A DNA stretch of 64,000 nt, from NCBI RefSeq assembly GCF_030362855.1, contig NZ_JAUCBP010000007.1, forward strand, positions 868,675 through 932,674, given 5' to 3'. The translations under genes were made by a program, and so were the position numbers. The stretch comes from Neoalteromonas arenosi (GTDB lineage Bacteria > Pseudomonadota > Gammaproteobacteria > Enterobacterales > Alteromonadaceae). This document shows, in pieces, positions 45,691-54,191 of this stretch; position 1 is the first letter of the stretch; each line of letters opens with the position of its first letter. Below the pieces are notes generated by a model. The model saw only the letters and a list, made by a program, of their open reading frames with translations, was not told the origin of the DNA and ran no database searches.

Positions 45691-46731
45691 TTACTTTTCG
45701 CTGCGCAACAATTGGTCCTTCAAGTTGGGCGGAATACCTCGGATCACTAAGGTGTCAGTGGTCGCATCATAACGAACCTTGTCACCGTAAAGTTTGCGAT
45801 CAAAGCTCAAACTAATTCCACCTCCTTGCCCGCTGAACTTTGCTAGTTGCTTCAGCACTGTTTTATCCGGCTGAAAGCTGTCATCTAATTCGGCTTCGCT
45901 ATCTTCAACAAATTGTTTAAAGTCGAATTTTTGTTCTAAATCTGCAGGTAATTTTGCCGTTAGTTCACTCAATACAATATCGTCACCGGCAGCAATTTTT
46001 TCTTTGTAGTAATCTTGCACCACTTCGCGATGTGTTTGCTTTTCTTCGATGTCCAGCTGTTCCGTTGATAGGTACGCATCAACAGAGTCGATAAGCTTTG
46101 CGTTCTGTTGTTTGACATCCATTAGCTCCTCGCAGCCTAAAAAAGTCATGAAAAAATCAGCGACTTTTCGGCCCATTCGTCCCTTGATAAAACTAATGTA
46201 ACGATTCTGCTCTGGCTGAACACTTAATTGCGTTAGATCGATGCGCGCGGCCAGTTGCATTTTTGCTAGATCCAAGTGCTCACTGATGGATAATTCTAGC
46301 TGCTTATCAACGTGCACATGCTGTTTGGTATTGAGTAAACACACCATTAAGTAATCGGTAGCCAAATACTCATAATGACAAAAGACCAAGAACCCCGTTT
46401 CGATCATTTGCATCTCAGCCATTGTTCTAACCAAATGCTGACCTGCCGCCACGGTAAATTGTTGAAAGATCGAATCATCCTGATTTTCAGCTAGGCTCGC
46501 TAACGTTGCGCTCAATGACGCTTGAAAGTTAAATTCAGCTTCATCGTCAGGCACTGCAAAATTACCCACCCCTTTACCAGGCTTGGCATTGAACGCATGG
46601 TTTATTTGCTCAGCAAGGACTTCTATCGATGAAGTTACATCGATACATTGGCTACGCGGGGCAATTGTGAGCTTCTTTTCAGCAGTAACAAGTAGTTGAT
46701 GAACAATAAATTGATGTATGACAGCACTCAT
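45691..46731 (-). CDS. yejK: Nucleoid-associated protein YejK (NdpA)
   Basis: 346 residues, the usual length. YejK/NdpA is a conserved gammaproteobacterial nucleoid component. Identifying patterns: NAKPGKGVGNFAVPD (about 50-64), FIKGRMGRKVADFFMTFLGC (about 178-197) and RGIPPNLKDQLLR at the C terminus. Divergent from yejL with 154 bases between, the standard gammaproteobacterial layout. Confidence 0.93.
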   Translation of the reverse strand: MSAVIHQFIVHQLLVTAEKKLTIAPRSQCIDVTSSIEVLAEQINHAFNAKPGKGVGNFAVPDDEAEFNFQASLSATLASLAENQDDSIFQQFTVAAGQHLVRTMAEMQMIETGFLVFCHYEYLATDYLMVCLLNTKQHVHVDKQLELSISEHLDLAKMQLAARIDLTQLSVQPEQNRYISFIKGRMGRKVADFFMTFLGCEELMDVKQQNAKLIDSVDAYLSTEQLDIEEKQTHREVVQDYYKEKIAAGDDIVLSELTAKLPADLEQKFDFKQFVEDSEAELDDSFQPDKTVLKQLAKFSGQGGGISLSFDRKLYGDKVRYDATTDTLVIRGIPPNLKDQLLRSEK

Positions 46732-46801
46732 GCAGAGACATTTTCCTAAATTTGATTCACGTCGCGAAGATTGCGCAGATGATTAAACTTTGCGATAAAC
46801 A

Positions 46802-46829
46802 TTGTTATCGTTAAAGCAGCGATTATAAT
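46802..46829 (+). promoter_or_regulatory. Candidate sigma-70 promoter for yejL-yejM
   Basis: TTGTTA at 46802-46807, 16-base spacer, perfect TATAAT at 46824-46829, about 57 bases before the yejL start. Read by eye in the yejK/yejL divergent gap. Confidence 0.6.
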
Positions 46830-46885
46830 CGATCTAAATAAAAAACCATGCCTTTTCATAAAAACAACCATAAATAGAGTATTGC

Positions 46886-47098
46886 ATGCCTATACAATCA
46901 CGTTACTCCACTGCGCAAATTGAAACAGTTATGCAAGCCGTTGTTGATACGTTAAATCAACACGGATGTGACCGAGAGTTGTCTTTGATGGTGCTTGGCA
47001 ATACCGTCACAACCGTGCTCAATCAGCAATTTGAACCCGCTCAACGCGAGGCGGTTGCGCAACAATTTTGTGCTGCATTGCAAAAAAGTTTAGGTTAG
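46886..47098 (+). CDS. yejL: YejL-family (DUF1414) protein
   Basis: 70 residues, matching the 75-residue E. coli YejL with SRYS at the N terminus and LSLMVLGNTVTTVLN in the middle. Six bases before yejM on the same strand, as in other gammaproteobacteria. Function unknown. Confidence 0.93.
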   Translation: MPIQSRYSTAQIETVMQAVVDTLNQHGCDRELSLMVLGNTVTTVLNQQFEPAQREAVAQQFCAALQKSLG

Positions 47099-47104
47099 TC
47101 GCGT

Positions 47105-48646
47105 ATGATTTTAGCTGAATCTCCGCGTCGACAGCGCGTCACGAAATTAGTCAACTGGGGTCATTGGTTTGCACTTGCCAATATTATTTTGGCCTTGGTG
47201 ATTTCTTCTGTGTTTGTTTTTTCGTCACCTGCTACAGGCACACCATTAGGCAATATTTATCTATTTGCCAATTGGTTCGGTCATATCGGCTTTCTAACCT
47301 TTTGCGGCTTCGTAATTTTTATTCTTCCACAATGCTATTGGGTCACAAACCCCAATATCGTCAAAGGCAGTGGTACTGTTATAGCAGCGGTAGGATTGGC
47401 CTTATTGGCGTTTGACGCCCTGATATACAATCGTACGGGTTTTCATATCACATTGAGCTCAGCAGAGCTGGTTCGATCTGAAACCCAAAATCAACTCAGT
47501 GCATTTTCGTGGCAACAGTGGGCATATTTGGGCTTGCTGTTTGTCGTTTGGCTTGGTTTCCAACTAGTCCTCGCCAATGCCATCTGGAAGCGTATTGATC
47601 GTTTGGTCAAACATAAAATTGGCACTTCAGTGACTACTTTGTTTGTGCTTTGCTTTGTTTCTAGTCATGCAATGCACGTATGGGCTGATGCACGCTTGTA
47701 CCAGCCGATTATTAAGCAGGACAACATGTTCCCGTTGTCTTATCCAGCGACGGCAAAGACCTTACTCTCGCGTTATGAATTGCTTGACTTAGAGAGCTAC
47801 CAGCAACGCAAGCAATTGCAGTTTGACCCGCAACTAAAATCTGCCACCTACCCTTTGTCGTCAATCTTTTGCAGTATTGACCCAGAACAGTCGACGGCAA
47901 TTTTTGTACAGACCGACAACGCTCCTATTGAAACTATCGCAGCACTCGATTTACGCCAAAATAAGCGATTCTATATGCCTTCGCGTGATATTCAGTCACT
48001 CGTTCACACCACATTATTTGGAGCACCAGAAATTTATGCGCAAAGCTTAAATGATTTTACACCGGTTATTTTCGACATGGCTGAAGCGTTCAATTTGCCC
48101 GTTATTGTCGATACTGACCCCAACTTAGTGCCGCAACCGGGCAATGCAGTAGTCACTGAAGACGCGTTGCGCTATGTCAACACGTTGATCGGCGGCAAGC
48201 TAGTCATTGTTTTTGCATCCGCAGCTGAAATCGACCAGTGGTTATCGATTCCCCTAATAGCTCGCAGCCATCTATTAATTGCGACCGGGTTTGATGCGCA
48301 AGAACCAAACGCTACTGGCACGTTGTACAGTAGCGCAGATATTGTAGACACCATTGCTACAACTGAAGATATTTTGCCAACGGCTTTACATATGATGGGC
48401 TGCGAGGCTGATACAGGGCTCTACTCTACTGGTCAAAACCTTCTCAAACCGATACGAAATTGGGTGGTAACAACTAGTGGTGAAAAAATAATCCTAATGC
48501 ACGGCGAATTGCGCACAGAGATCATGAGCAATGGCAGTTACGAAATTACTAATCTTATCACCGGAGATCGAAGTACAGCGGCACTGAACACAGATTTACT
48601 CAGTCAAGCTATCAAGCATCTCAGCCGCTTTTCTGCGCCGCAATAA
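47105..48646 (+). CDS. yejM: YejM/LapC (PbgA)-like inner-membrane protein, shortened
   Basis: 513 residues, against about 586 in E. coli. N-terminal DUF3413-like region with five helices (about 13-35, 52-74, 86-106, 134-155, 172-190), then a periplasmic region. LapC controls LPS synthesis by holding LapB back from LpxC degradation. The periplasmic domain, usually arylsulfatase-like, is shorter and its central motifs are hard to find; it keeps late segments such as DIVDTIATTEDILPTALHMMGC and STGQNLLKP (about 450-460). The LPS-sensing function is presumably retained through the membrane part. Confidence 0.85.
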   Translation: MILAESPRRQRVTKLVNWGHWFALANIILALVISSVFVFSSPATGTPLGNIYLFANWFGHIGFLTFCGFVIFILPQCYWVTNPNIVKGSGTVIAAVGLALLAFDALIYNRTGFHITLSSAELVRSETQNQLSAFSWQQWAYLGLLFVVWLGFQLVLANAIWKRIDRLVKHKIGTSVTTLFVLCFVSSHAMHVWADARLYQPIIKQDNMFPLSYPATAKTLLSRYELLDLESYQQRKQLQFDPQLKSATYPLSSIFCSIDPEQSTAIFVQTDNAPIETIAALDLRQNKRFYMPSRDIQSLVHTTLFGAPEIYAQSLNDFTPVIFDMAEAFNLPVIVDTDPNLVPQPGNAVVTEDALRYVNTLIGGKLVIVFASAAEIDQWLSIPLIARSHLLIATGFDAQEPNATGTLYSSADIVDTIATTEDILPTALHMMGCEADTGLYSTGQNLLKPIRNWVVTTSGEKIILMHGELRTEIMSNGSYEITNLITGDRSTAALNTDLLSQAIKHLSRFSAPQ

Positions 48647-48651
48647 CCCTT

Positions 48652-49221
48652 TCAAAGCGGTTGTAGCAAGTTGAGGTCGTCGATCACTTCTATTTGACTC
48701 ATGACGCGGCGTAACTGTTCATGCTCGTGTAATTGCCCGCGTTGTTCGCCCGCTAAATCATATAGGATTGGGCGCGCTACACCCGCTGCAGTAGCGGCGA
48801 TGATATCGATTACCTTATCTCCAACCATCACAGAACGACCTAAATCAATGTTTAGCTCATCGCTTGCAGCTATTAGCATTCCTGGCGCAGGCTTACGACA
48901 ACCACACGGATTTTCGAGCGTATCGTATTGAGGGTGATGGGGACAATAGTAGTAAGGTACCTCAGCAATACCCTTGGCACTAAATTGACGCTGAATATAG
49001 GCCATGACTTGATGAAAGTCTTCATGACTATACATACCTCGCGCAATGCCTGATTGATTAGTAACGATAACGGGCTGAAATCCGGCAGCAACAAAACGTC
49101 GGATTAAGGCAAAAACACCAGGAATAAACTCAATATCATCGGCTTTGTAAACATAACCGTGATTGACGTTAATAACGCCATCACGATCAAGAAAAAGTGC
49201 AGGTTTTTTCGCGTTCGTCAT
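48652..49221 (-). CDS. gmhB: D-glycero-beta-D-manno-heptose-1,7-bisphosphate 7-phosphatase
   Basis: 189 residues from the ATG at 49221, close to the 191 of E. coli GmhB; the GTG at 49251 would add ten residues. HAD-type phosphatase with FLDRDGVIN (about 8-16), VTNQSGIARG, and a zinc site in YYCPHHP...CGCRKP. It acts in the ADP-heptose route to the LPS inner core. Convergent with yejM, 5 bases away, and close to mmsB, 35 bases downstream. Confidence 0.93.
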   Translation of the reverse strand: MTNAKKPALFLDRDGVINVNHGYVYKADDIEFIPGVFALIRRFVAAGFQPVIVTNQSGIARGMYSHEDFHQVMAYIQRQFSAKGIAEVPYYYCPHHPQYDTLENPCGCRKPAPGMLIAASDELNIDLGRSVMVGDKVIDIIAATAAGVARPILYDLAGEQRGQLHEHEQLRRVMSQIEVIDDLNLLQPL

Positions 49222-49256
49222 TACTGTCTCACTATCGTTCGACGAACGCACTTGGG

Positions 49257-50144
49257 CTATTTCGCCGAGAACATTTTAAATATGCTCGAAAAATCTAGTT
49301 TACCATTACCCTGCTTACTATGCAGTTTATACAAGCTTTGCGCCTGCGAGCCCATGGGGACCGCCGAATTCGACTGAGCTGCACATTGAGTCGCGAGCAT
49401 CAAATCTTTATTCATTAAGTCAACCATGAATCCGCCTTGGTATTGATTCGATGAAGGCACGTTTGGCATAACGTCTGGACACGGATTATAAAGCTCTAAC
49501 GTCCAGTTGCGCCCTGAGCTTTGTAGCATAATCTCAGACAATACTTTGGGATCTAAACCATTATCTATCCCCAACTGTAACGCTTCAGCAGTGCCCGCCA
49601 TTAAGATCGACAACAACATGTTGTTGCATATTTTAGCCACTTGACCAGCGCCACAGTCACCTGCATGGAAAATATTCTTACCCATTGCCTCAAGTACGGG
49701 GCGAGCAGTATCTAAATCGGTTACATTACCGCCCACAATAAAGGTTAACGTACCCGCTTGTGCGCCACCTACACCACCAGAAACAGGCGCATCAATAAAA
49801 CGTACACCTCGGGCTTGCAAACCTTCTCCTACCGCTCTGGCAGACTCTGCATCAATAGTGCTGCAGTCAATGACTAATGCCCCTGGCTTTATATGTTGTC
49901 CAGCCCCCGTGTCGTCGAGATACAGGGATCGTACGTGCGCACCTGCGGGCAACATCGAAATGATGATATCAGCATGAGCAACCGCCTCTGCGGCCGTCGA
50001 CGCTGACGTTGCACCTGCATTACACAACTTCTCTACCGCCGCAGGCACTAAATCAAATACCGCGACGCTGAAGTTGTGTTTTAGTAAATTTTCGGCCATC
50101 GGGCCGCCCATATTACCTAAGCCAATAAATCCGATCTGGGTCAT
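49257..50144 (-). CDS. mmsB: 3-hydroxyisobutyrate dehydrogenase
   Basis: 295 residues. Oxidises 3-hydroxyisobutyrate to methylmalonate semialdehyde in valine breakdown. NAD-binding GLGNMGGPM (about 7-15), substrate motif DAPVSGGVGGA (about 118-128) and the catalytic Lys in GQVAKICNN (about 167-175). Last gene of the mms operon; its start overlaps the HIBCH gene stop (ATGA). Confidence 0.94.
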   Translation of the reverse strand: MTQIGFIGLGNMGGPMAENLLKHNFSVAVFDLVPAAVEKLCNAGATSASTAAEAVAHADIIISMLPAGAHVRSLYLDDTGAGQHIKPGALVIDCSTIDAESARAVGEGLQARGVRFIDAPVSGGVGGAQAGTLTFIVGGNVTDLDTARPVLEAMGKNIFHAGDCGAGQVAKICNNMLLSILMAGTAEALQLGIDNGLDPKVLSEIMLQSSGRNWTLELYNPCPDVMPNVPSSNQYQGGFMVDLMNKDLMLATQCAAQSNSAVPMGSQAQSLYKLHSKQGNGKLDFSSIFKMFSAK

Positions 50145-51292
50145 AGCGATTGTCCTAATAGTGCTAAGGGGTGTTCTTCAGTTGTCCACGGAGAAGTAAA
50201 AAACCATTCAATGGTTTCCTGAGGGACTGCTGAGATGCTGTTAAAACGCCATTGCGGCTGCATGTCTTTGTCGATTAATAGCGCTCTGACGCCCTCAGCA
50301 AATTCGCCGAACTCTCCGCAACGACACGACAAATCAAGCTCCATGCGGAAACAATCCGCCAAGCTTAGTGATTGAGCGCGACGCATTTGTTCAAAAACAA
50401 TGTGAGCGGTGATCGGTGAGCCGTTGGCCAAACCTTTCTGCGCGCGAGCCAACCATTTATTGTCAGTACTATCTAATGCCAAAATATTGTTTGCGACAGT
50501 TTCAACGTCGGTTGCATTGCACGCCTGTGCAATGATATTCACCGCAGGTTCAATCTGTGCCGACGGACGGTCTTTTGACAGTCCATCAAAGGTTTTCAAT
50601 ACAATATTAACCACCTGGTGCATCTCACGGACCGCATTTATGGTTGAGCGTTCAGACGGCCATGGTTGGCGCTTGAGCGCATCGATGAGATCTTCGCTGG
50701 TGTAGACTCCGAGATAGTAATCGGCGAGTTCGACATACAGTGCATCGACAGCGTTCATACTAGCACCGGTTAGACCGAGGAATAGCCCTAAATTGTCACG
50801 CATCTTTTGCAAAAACCAACTACCGCCCACATCCGGATATAAACCGATAGTAATTTCCGGCATCGCAATTCTTGAAGTTGCCGTAACGACGCGGTGACTA
50901 GCTCCATTGAATAAGCCTAAACCTCCGCCCATAACGATACCATTACCCACCACAATTATAGGTTTGTCATAAGTGTGAATGCGATAATCGAGTTGATACT
51001 CAAGATTGAAGAAATCCTGCAAAAACTGCGGTGTTTTACCTGGCTCTTGACGCATCGCATTGTACATTGATACGACATCGCCGCCGGCACAAAATGCTTT
51101 ATCGCCAATACCGTCTAACACAATACAAACGATGTCTTCGTTGCCTTCCCACTCAAGTAATTGTGCATCAATCCGGCGCACCATAGATAAATCAATAGCA
51201 TTTAATGCTGCTGGTTTATTTAGCCGAATATGGCCAATAAAGGTGTCAGCTTCCGTAGCAATGGTTGTACATATAACACTTTGTTCGGTCAT
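50141..51292 (-). CDS. 3-hydroxyisobutyryl-CoA hydrolase (enoyl-CoA hydratase/isomerase family)
   Basis: 383 residues, longer than simple enoyl-CoA hydratases (about 260) and the size of HIBCH. CoA-binding FCAGGDV (about 67-73) and VMGGGLGLF oxyanion region, and catalytic glutamate/aspartate in MPEITIGLYPDVGGSWFL (about 143-160), which is characteristic of HIBCH. Hydrolyses 3-hydroxyisobutyryl-CoA. The start overlaps nothing; an 8-base gap separates it from the acyl-CoA dehydrogenase, and the stop overlaps mmsB. Confidence 0.93.
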   Translation of the reverse strand: MTEQSVICTTIATEADTFIGHIRLNKPAALNAIDLSMVRRIDAQLLEWEGNEDIVCIVLDGIGDKAFCAGGDVVSMYNAMRQEPGKTPQFLQDFFNLEYQLDYRIHTYDKPIIVVGNGIVMGGGLGLFNGASHRVVTATSRIAMPEITIGLYPDVGGSWFLQKMRDNLGLFLGLTGASMNAVDALYVELADYYLGVYTSEDLIDALKRQPWPSERSTINAVREMHQVVNIVLKTFDGLSKDRPSAQIEPAVNIIAQACNATDVETVANNILALDSTDNKWLARAQKGLANGSPITAHIVFEQMRRAQSLSLADCFRMELDLSCRCGEFGEFAEGVRALLIDKDMQPQWRFNSISAVPQETIEWFFTSPWTTEEHPLALLGQSL

Positions 51293-51300
51293 AAATGATC

Positions 51301-52455
51301 CTACAGTATTTCTGCTGCATCAGATAATAGACGACGTGCAATGATCACACGCATAATTTCGTTCGTTCCTTCAAGGATTTGATGCACACGAACATCACGC
51401 ACATAACGCTCTAGTGGATACTCTTTGATATAACCATAACCACCGTGGATTTGTAGCGCTTCGTTGCACACTTTGAAGCCGACATCGGTAGCAAAGCGTT
51501 TTGCCATCGCACAATAAGTCGCGCGGTCTGGATGTTTTAAGTCGACCTTACTGGCCGCTAAGCGGACCAATTGTCGTGCAGCAACCAGTTCAGTGTTCAT
51601 ATCAGCTAATTTAAACTGTAACGCTTGGAACGCGGCTAATGGTTTACCAAATTGCTGGCGTTCATGCATGTACTCTCGCGCAGTGTTCAATGCTTGCTGT
51701 GCTGTACCGATAGAGCAAGTGGCAATATTTATTCTTCCGCCATCTAGCCCCTGCATAGCCAACTTAAACCCATTGCCTTCTTGATCAAGTAACGCACTTT
51801 TTGGCAATTTAACATTGTCGAAGGTAACCATCCTTGTCGGCTGGGCGTTCCAGCCCATTTTTTCCTCTGGTTTGCCATAGCCAACGCCGTCGGCATCTGC
51901 CGGAACAACAAATGCTGATACACCGCTCGCACCTGCGCCTCCTGTGCGCGCCATTACGACTAGAACATCAGTTGAGCCAGCACCAGAGATAAACACCTTT
52001 GAACCATTCAGAATATAATGTTCGCCATCTAACTTAGCATTGCTTTTCAGCGACGCAGCATCGGAACCTGAACCCGGCTCAGTCAAGCAGTAAGAGGCAA
52101 GTTTTTGGCCGGCAATCAGATCATCACACCATTGTGCTTTAGCATCTTCAGTGCCCCAAGTAGCAATCATCCAGGTTGCCATGTTATGAATGGTCAACAT
52201 CGCCGTTGTGGTGGTACACCCCATGGCAAGTTGTTCAAAAATAATCGACGAATCAAGGCGCGATAAGCCTAAGCCTCCCGCTTCCTCGGGAGAGTAAAGG
52301 CCACAGAAACCAAGCTCGCCAGCTTGACGAAAGGTATCTGTAGGGAACGTATGCTCACGATCCCACTCTGCGGCAAAAGGCGCTAACGCTTGGTCAGAAA
52401 ATTGTTTGGCTGTTTCTGCAAACGCAATTTGATCATCAGTCAATTCAAAATTCAT
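51301..52455 (-). CDS. Acyl-CoA dehydrogenase, likely isobutyryl-CoA dehydrogenase
   Basis: 384 residues, flavoprotein of the short/branched-chain ACAD group. FAD-binding YCLTEPGSGSDAASL (about 121-135) and VFISGAG; catalytic Glu in the C-terminal ILEGTNEIMR (about 362-371). The context inside a valine operon suggests isobutyryl-CoA as substrate (inference). 16 bases after mmsA on the same strand. Confidence 0.92.
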   Translation of the reverse strand: MNFELTDDQIAFAETAKQFSDQALAPFAAEWDREHTFPTDTFRQAGELGFCGLYSPEEAGGLGLSRLDSSIIFEQLAMGCTTTTAMLTIHNMATWMIATWGTEDAKAQWCDDLIAGQKLASYCLTEPGSGSDAASLKSNAKLDGEHYILNGSKVFISGAGSTDVLVVMARTGGAGASGVSAFVVPADADGVGYGKPEEKMGWNAQPTRMVTFDNVKLPKSALLDQEGNGFKLAMQGLDGGRINIATCSIGTAQQALNTAREYMHERQQFGKPLAAFQALQFKLADMNTELVAARQLVRLAASKVDLKHPDRATYCAMAKRFATDVGFKVCNEALQIHGGYGYIKEYPLERYVRDVRVHQILEGTNEIMRVIIARRLLSDAAEIL

Positions 52456-52471
52456 AAAATACCCCGCCCTT

Positions 52472-53962
52472 TTATCGCAGTGAGATTGTCATGTTAGGAC
52501 CAGATGGAATATCGTTTTCAACCCAACGTGACGTAATGGTTTTAGTTTCTGAATAGAAGCGAATCGCTTGCTTTCCATAAGCATGCAAATCACCGTAAAA
52601 TGAATTTTTCCAGCCAGTGAAAGAGAAAAATGGCAAAGGTACGGGAATAGGAATATTGATACCCACTTGACCCACTTCTACATCGCTTTGATATTTGCGT
52701 GCAGCGGCACCGCTATTGGTGAATATAGACGTGCCGTTACCGTATTGATTAGCATTTACGATAGCTAATGCTTCTTCGAGGGTGTCAACGCACATGCAAC
52801 ATAATACCGGACCAAAAATTTCTTCTTGGTAAATACGCATGTCGGCAGTTACGTTACTGAAAACAGTTGGGCCGACCCAGTTGCCTTGCTCGTACCCTTC
52901 GACAGTTGCATCACTGCCGTCTACTAAGCACGTAGCGCCTTCATCTTTACCGCTTTGAATTAACTCAAGCACGCGCGCCTTCGCTTTGGGGCTGATCAGC
53001 GGGCCAAATCCAGCTTCTTTGTCGTTCCATATACCGGGTTTAACCTTTCCAATGCGCTCAGCGAGCTCTTCAATCCAATCCTTGCTATCCCCCACAAAAA
53101 CCGCGACAGAAATCGCCATACAACGCTGCCCAGCTGCACCTACTGATGCGCCAACCATGTTATTAAGTACGTGCTCTTTATTCGCATCCGGCATGATAAC
53201 GGTGTGGTTTTTAGCACCTGCAAAGCATTGTGCGCGCTTCATATTCGACGTGGCCGTACGATATATGTATTGACCAACAGGCACTGAACCGACGAAAGAA
53301 ACAGCTTTGACTGTTGGATGGTTAAGCAGAATATCGACCTGTTCTTTGCCACCGTGCACGATATTCAGCACGCCTTCTGGCGCTCCGGCTTCAATAAATA
53401 GCTCAGCCAAACGCATGGGTGTCAATGGATCCTGCTCTGAGGGCTTTAATACGAATGTATTGCCGCATGCAATTGCCATTGGGAACATCCACAACGGGAT
53501 CATCGCTGGGAAGTTAAATGGCGTGATACCCACACAAACCCCCAGCGGTTGGATATAACTGTAGGTGTCGATATTACGGGCAACATTTTCAACCGTCTCA
53601 CCCATCATCAATGCTGGGATGTTCATCGCTTGTTCAACAACTTCGATACCACGCCAAACGTCGCCTTTAGCGTCATCAAATGTCTTTCCCGTTTCACTCG
53701 CTAGTATCGTTGCCAACTCATCGTGGTGTTCTTTCAATAAATGCTGATAGCGCATCATGACGCGCGCACGCTCGGGAGTTGGCACTTTGCTCCAAGTTTT
53801 AAACGCATTCTGAGCAGCGGCGATAGCGGCTTCTACTTCAGCATCCAAGGCTACCGGCGCTTGCGCGATGGCTTCGTTATTCGCAGGGTTTGTGACGGCA
53901 ATAAATTGTGAAGACTCTGATTCAACAAATTGTCCGTTAATCAGTAAGGGTACGGTTTGCAT
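52472..53962 (-). CDS. mmsA: CoA-acylating methylmalonate-semialdehyde dehydrogenase
   Basis: 496 residues, the standard length. Converts methylmalonate semialdehyde to propionyl-CoA and CO2 with NAD+. The catalytic cysteine is in GAAGQRCMA (about 279-287); the NAD-binding GSVPVG and the end ITSRW are typical. First gene of the valine/isobutyrate operon, with a LiuR-like palindrome upstream. Confidence 0.95.
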   Translation of the reverse strand: MQTVPLLINGQFVESESSQFIAVTNPANNEAIAQAPVALDAEVEAAIAAAQNAFKTWSKVPTPERARVMMRYQHLLKEHHDELATILASETGKTFDDAKGDVWRGIEVVEQAMNIPALMMGETVENVARNIDTYSYIQPLGVCVGITPFNFPAMIPLWMFPMAIACGNTFVLKPSEQDPLTPMRLAELFIEAGAPEGVLNIVHGGKEQVDILLNHPTVKAVSFVGSVPVGQYIYRTATSNMKRAQCFAGAKNHTVIMPDANKEHVLNNMVGASVGAAGQRCMAISVAVFVGDSKDWIEELAERIGKVKPGIWNDKEAGFGPLISPKAKARVLELIQSGKDEGATCLVDGSDATVEGYEQGNWVGPTVFSNVTADMRIYQEEIFGPVLCCMCVDTLEEALAIVNANQYGNGTSIFTNSGAAARKYQSDVEVGQVGINIPIPVPLPFFSFTGWKNSFYGDLHAYGKQAIRFYSETKTITSRWVENDIPSGPNMTISLR

Positions 53963-54014
53963 GTGATTTTCCTAGCGGATTTTTGAATTGCGCTAAAGAT
54001 ACCCTCATCTTACC

Positions 54015-54030
54015 TTGACGTAAACGTAAA
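54015..54030. promoter_or_regulatory. Candidate LiuR-like operator upstream of mmsA
   Basis: TTGACGTAAACGTAAA, 7-base arms (TTGACGT / ACGTAAA, six of seven paired) around AA, 53 bases upstream of the mmsA start in the divergent gap. LiuR (MerR family) sites in gammaproteobacteria, as I recall them, are near-palindromes of this type built on ACGT half-sites; no liuR gene is in the window. The rest of 53963-54191 shows nothing I can define beyond this. Confidence 0.5.
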
Positions 54031-54191
54031 CCTAAATGGTCCGCGTAGTGTCGTTGTAAAAATTTTGTGACGCAATTCAATTTTCGCTTGGTTATCATTA
54101 ACAATAACTAAACATCAATAACGCAGTGGCGTTTTTATGACCAGCTGATATTCTGCTGTTGGAATGGTTAAAAATCGAAACAAAAAACCTT

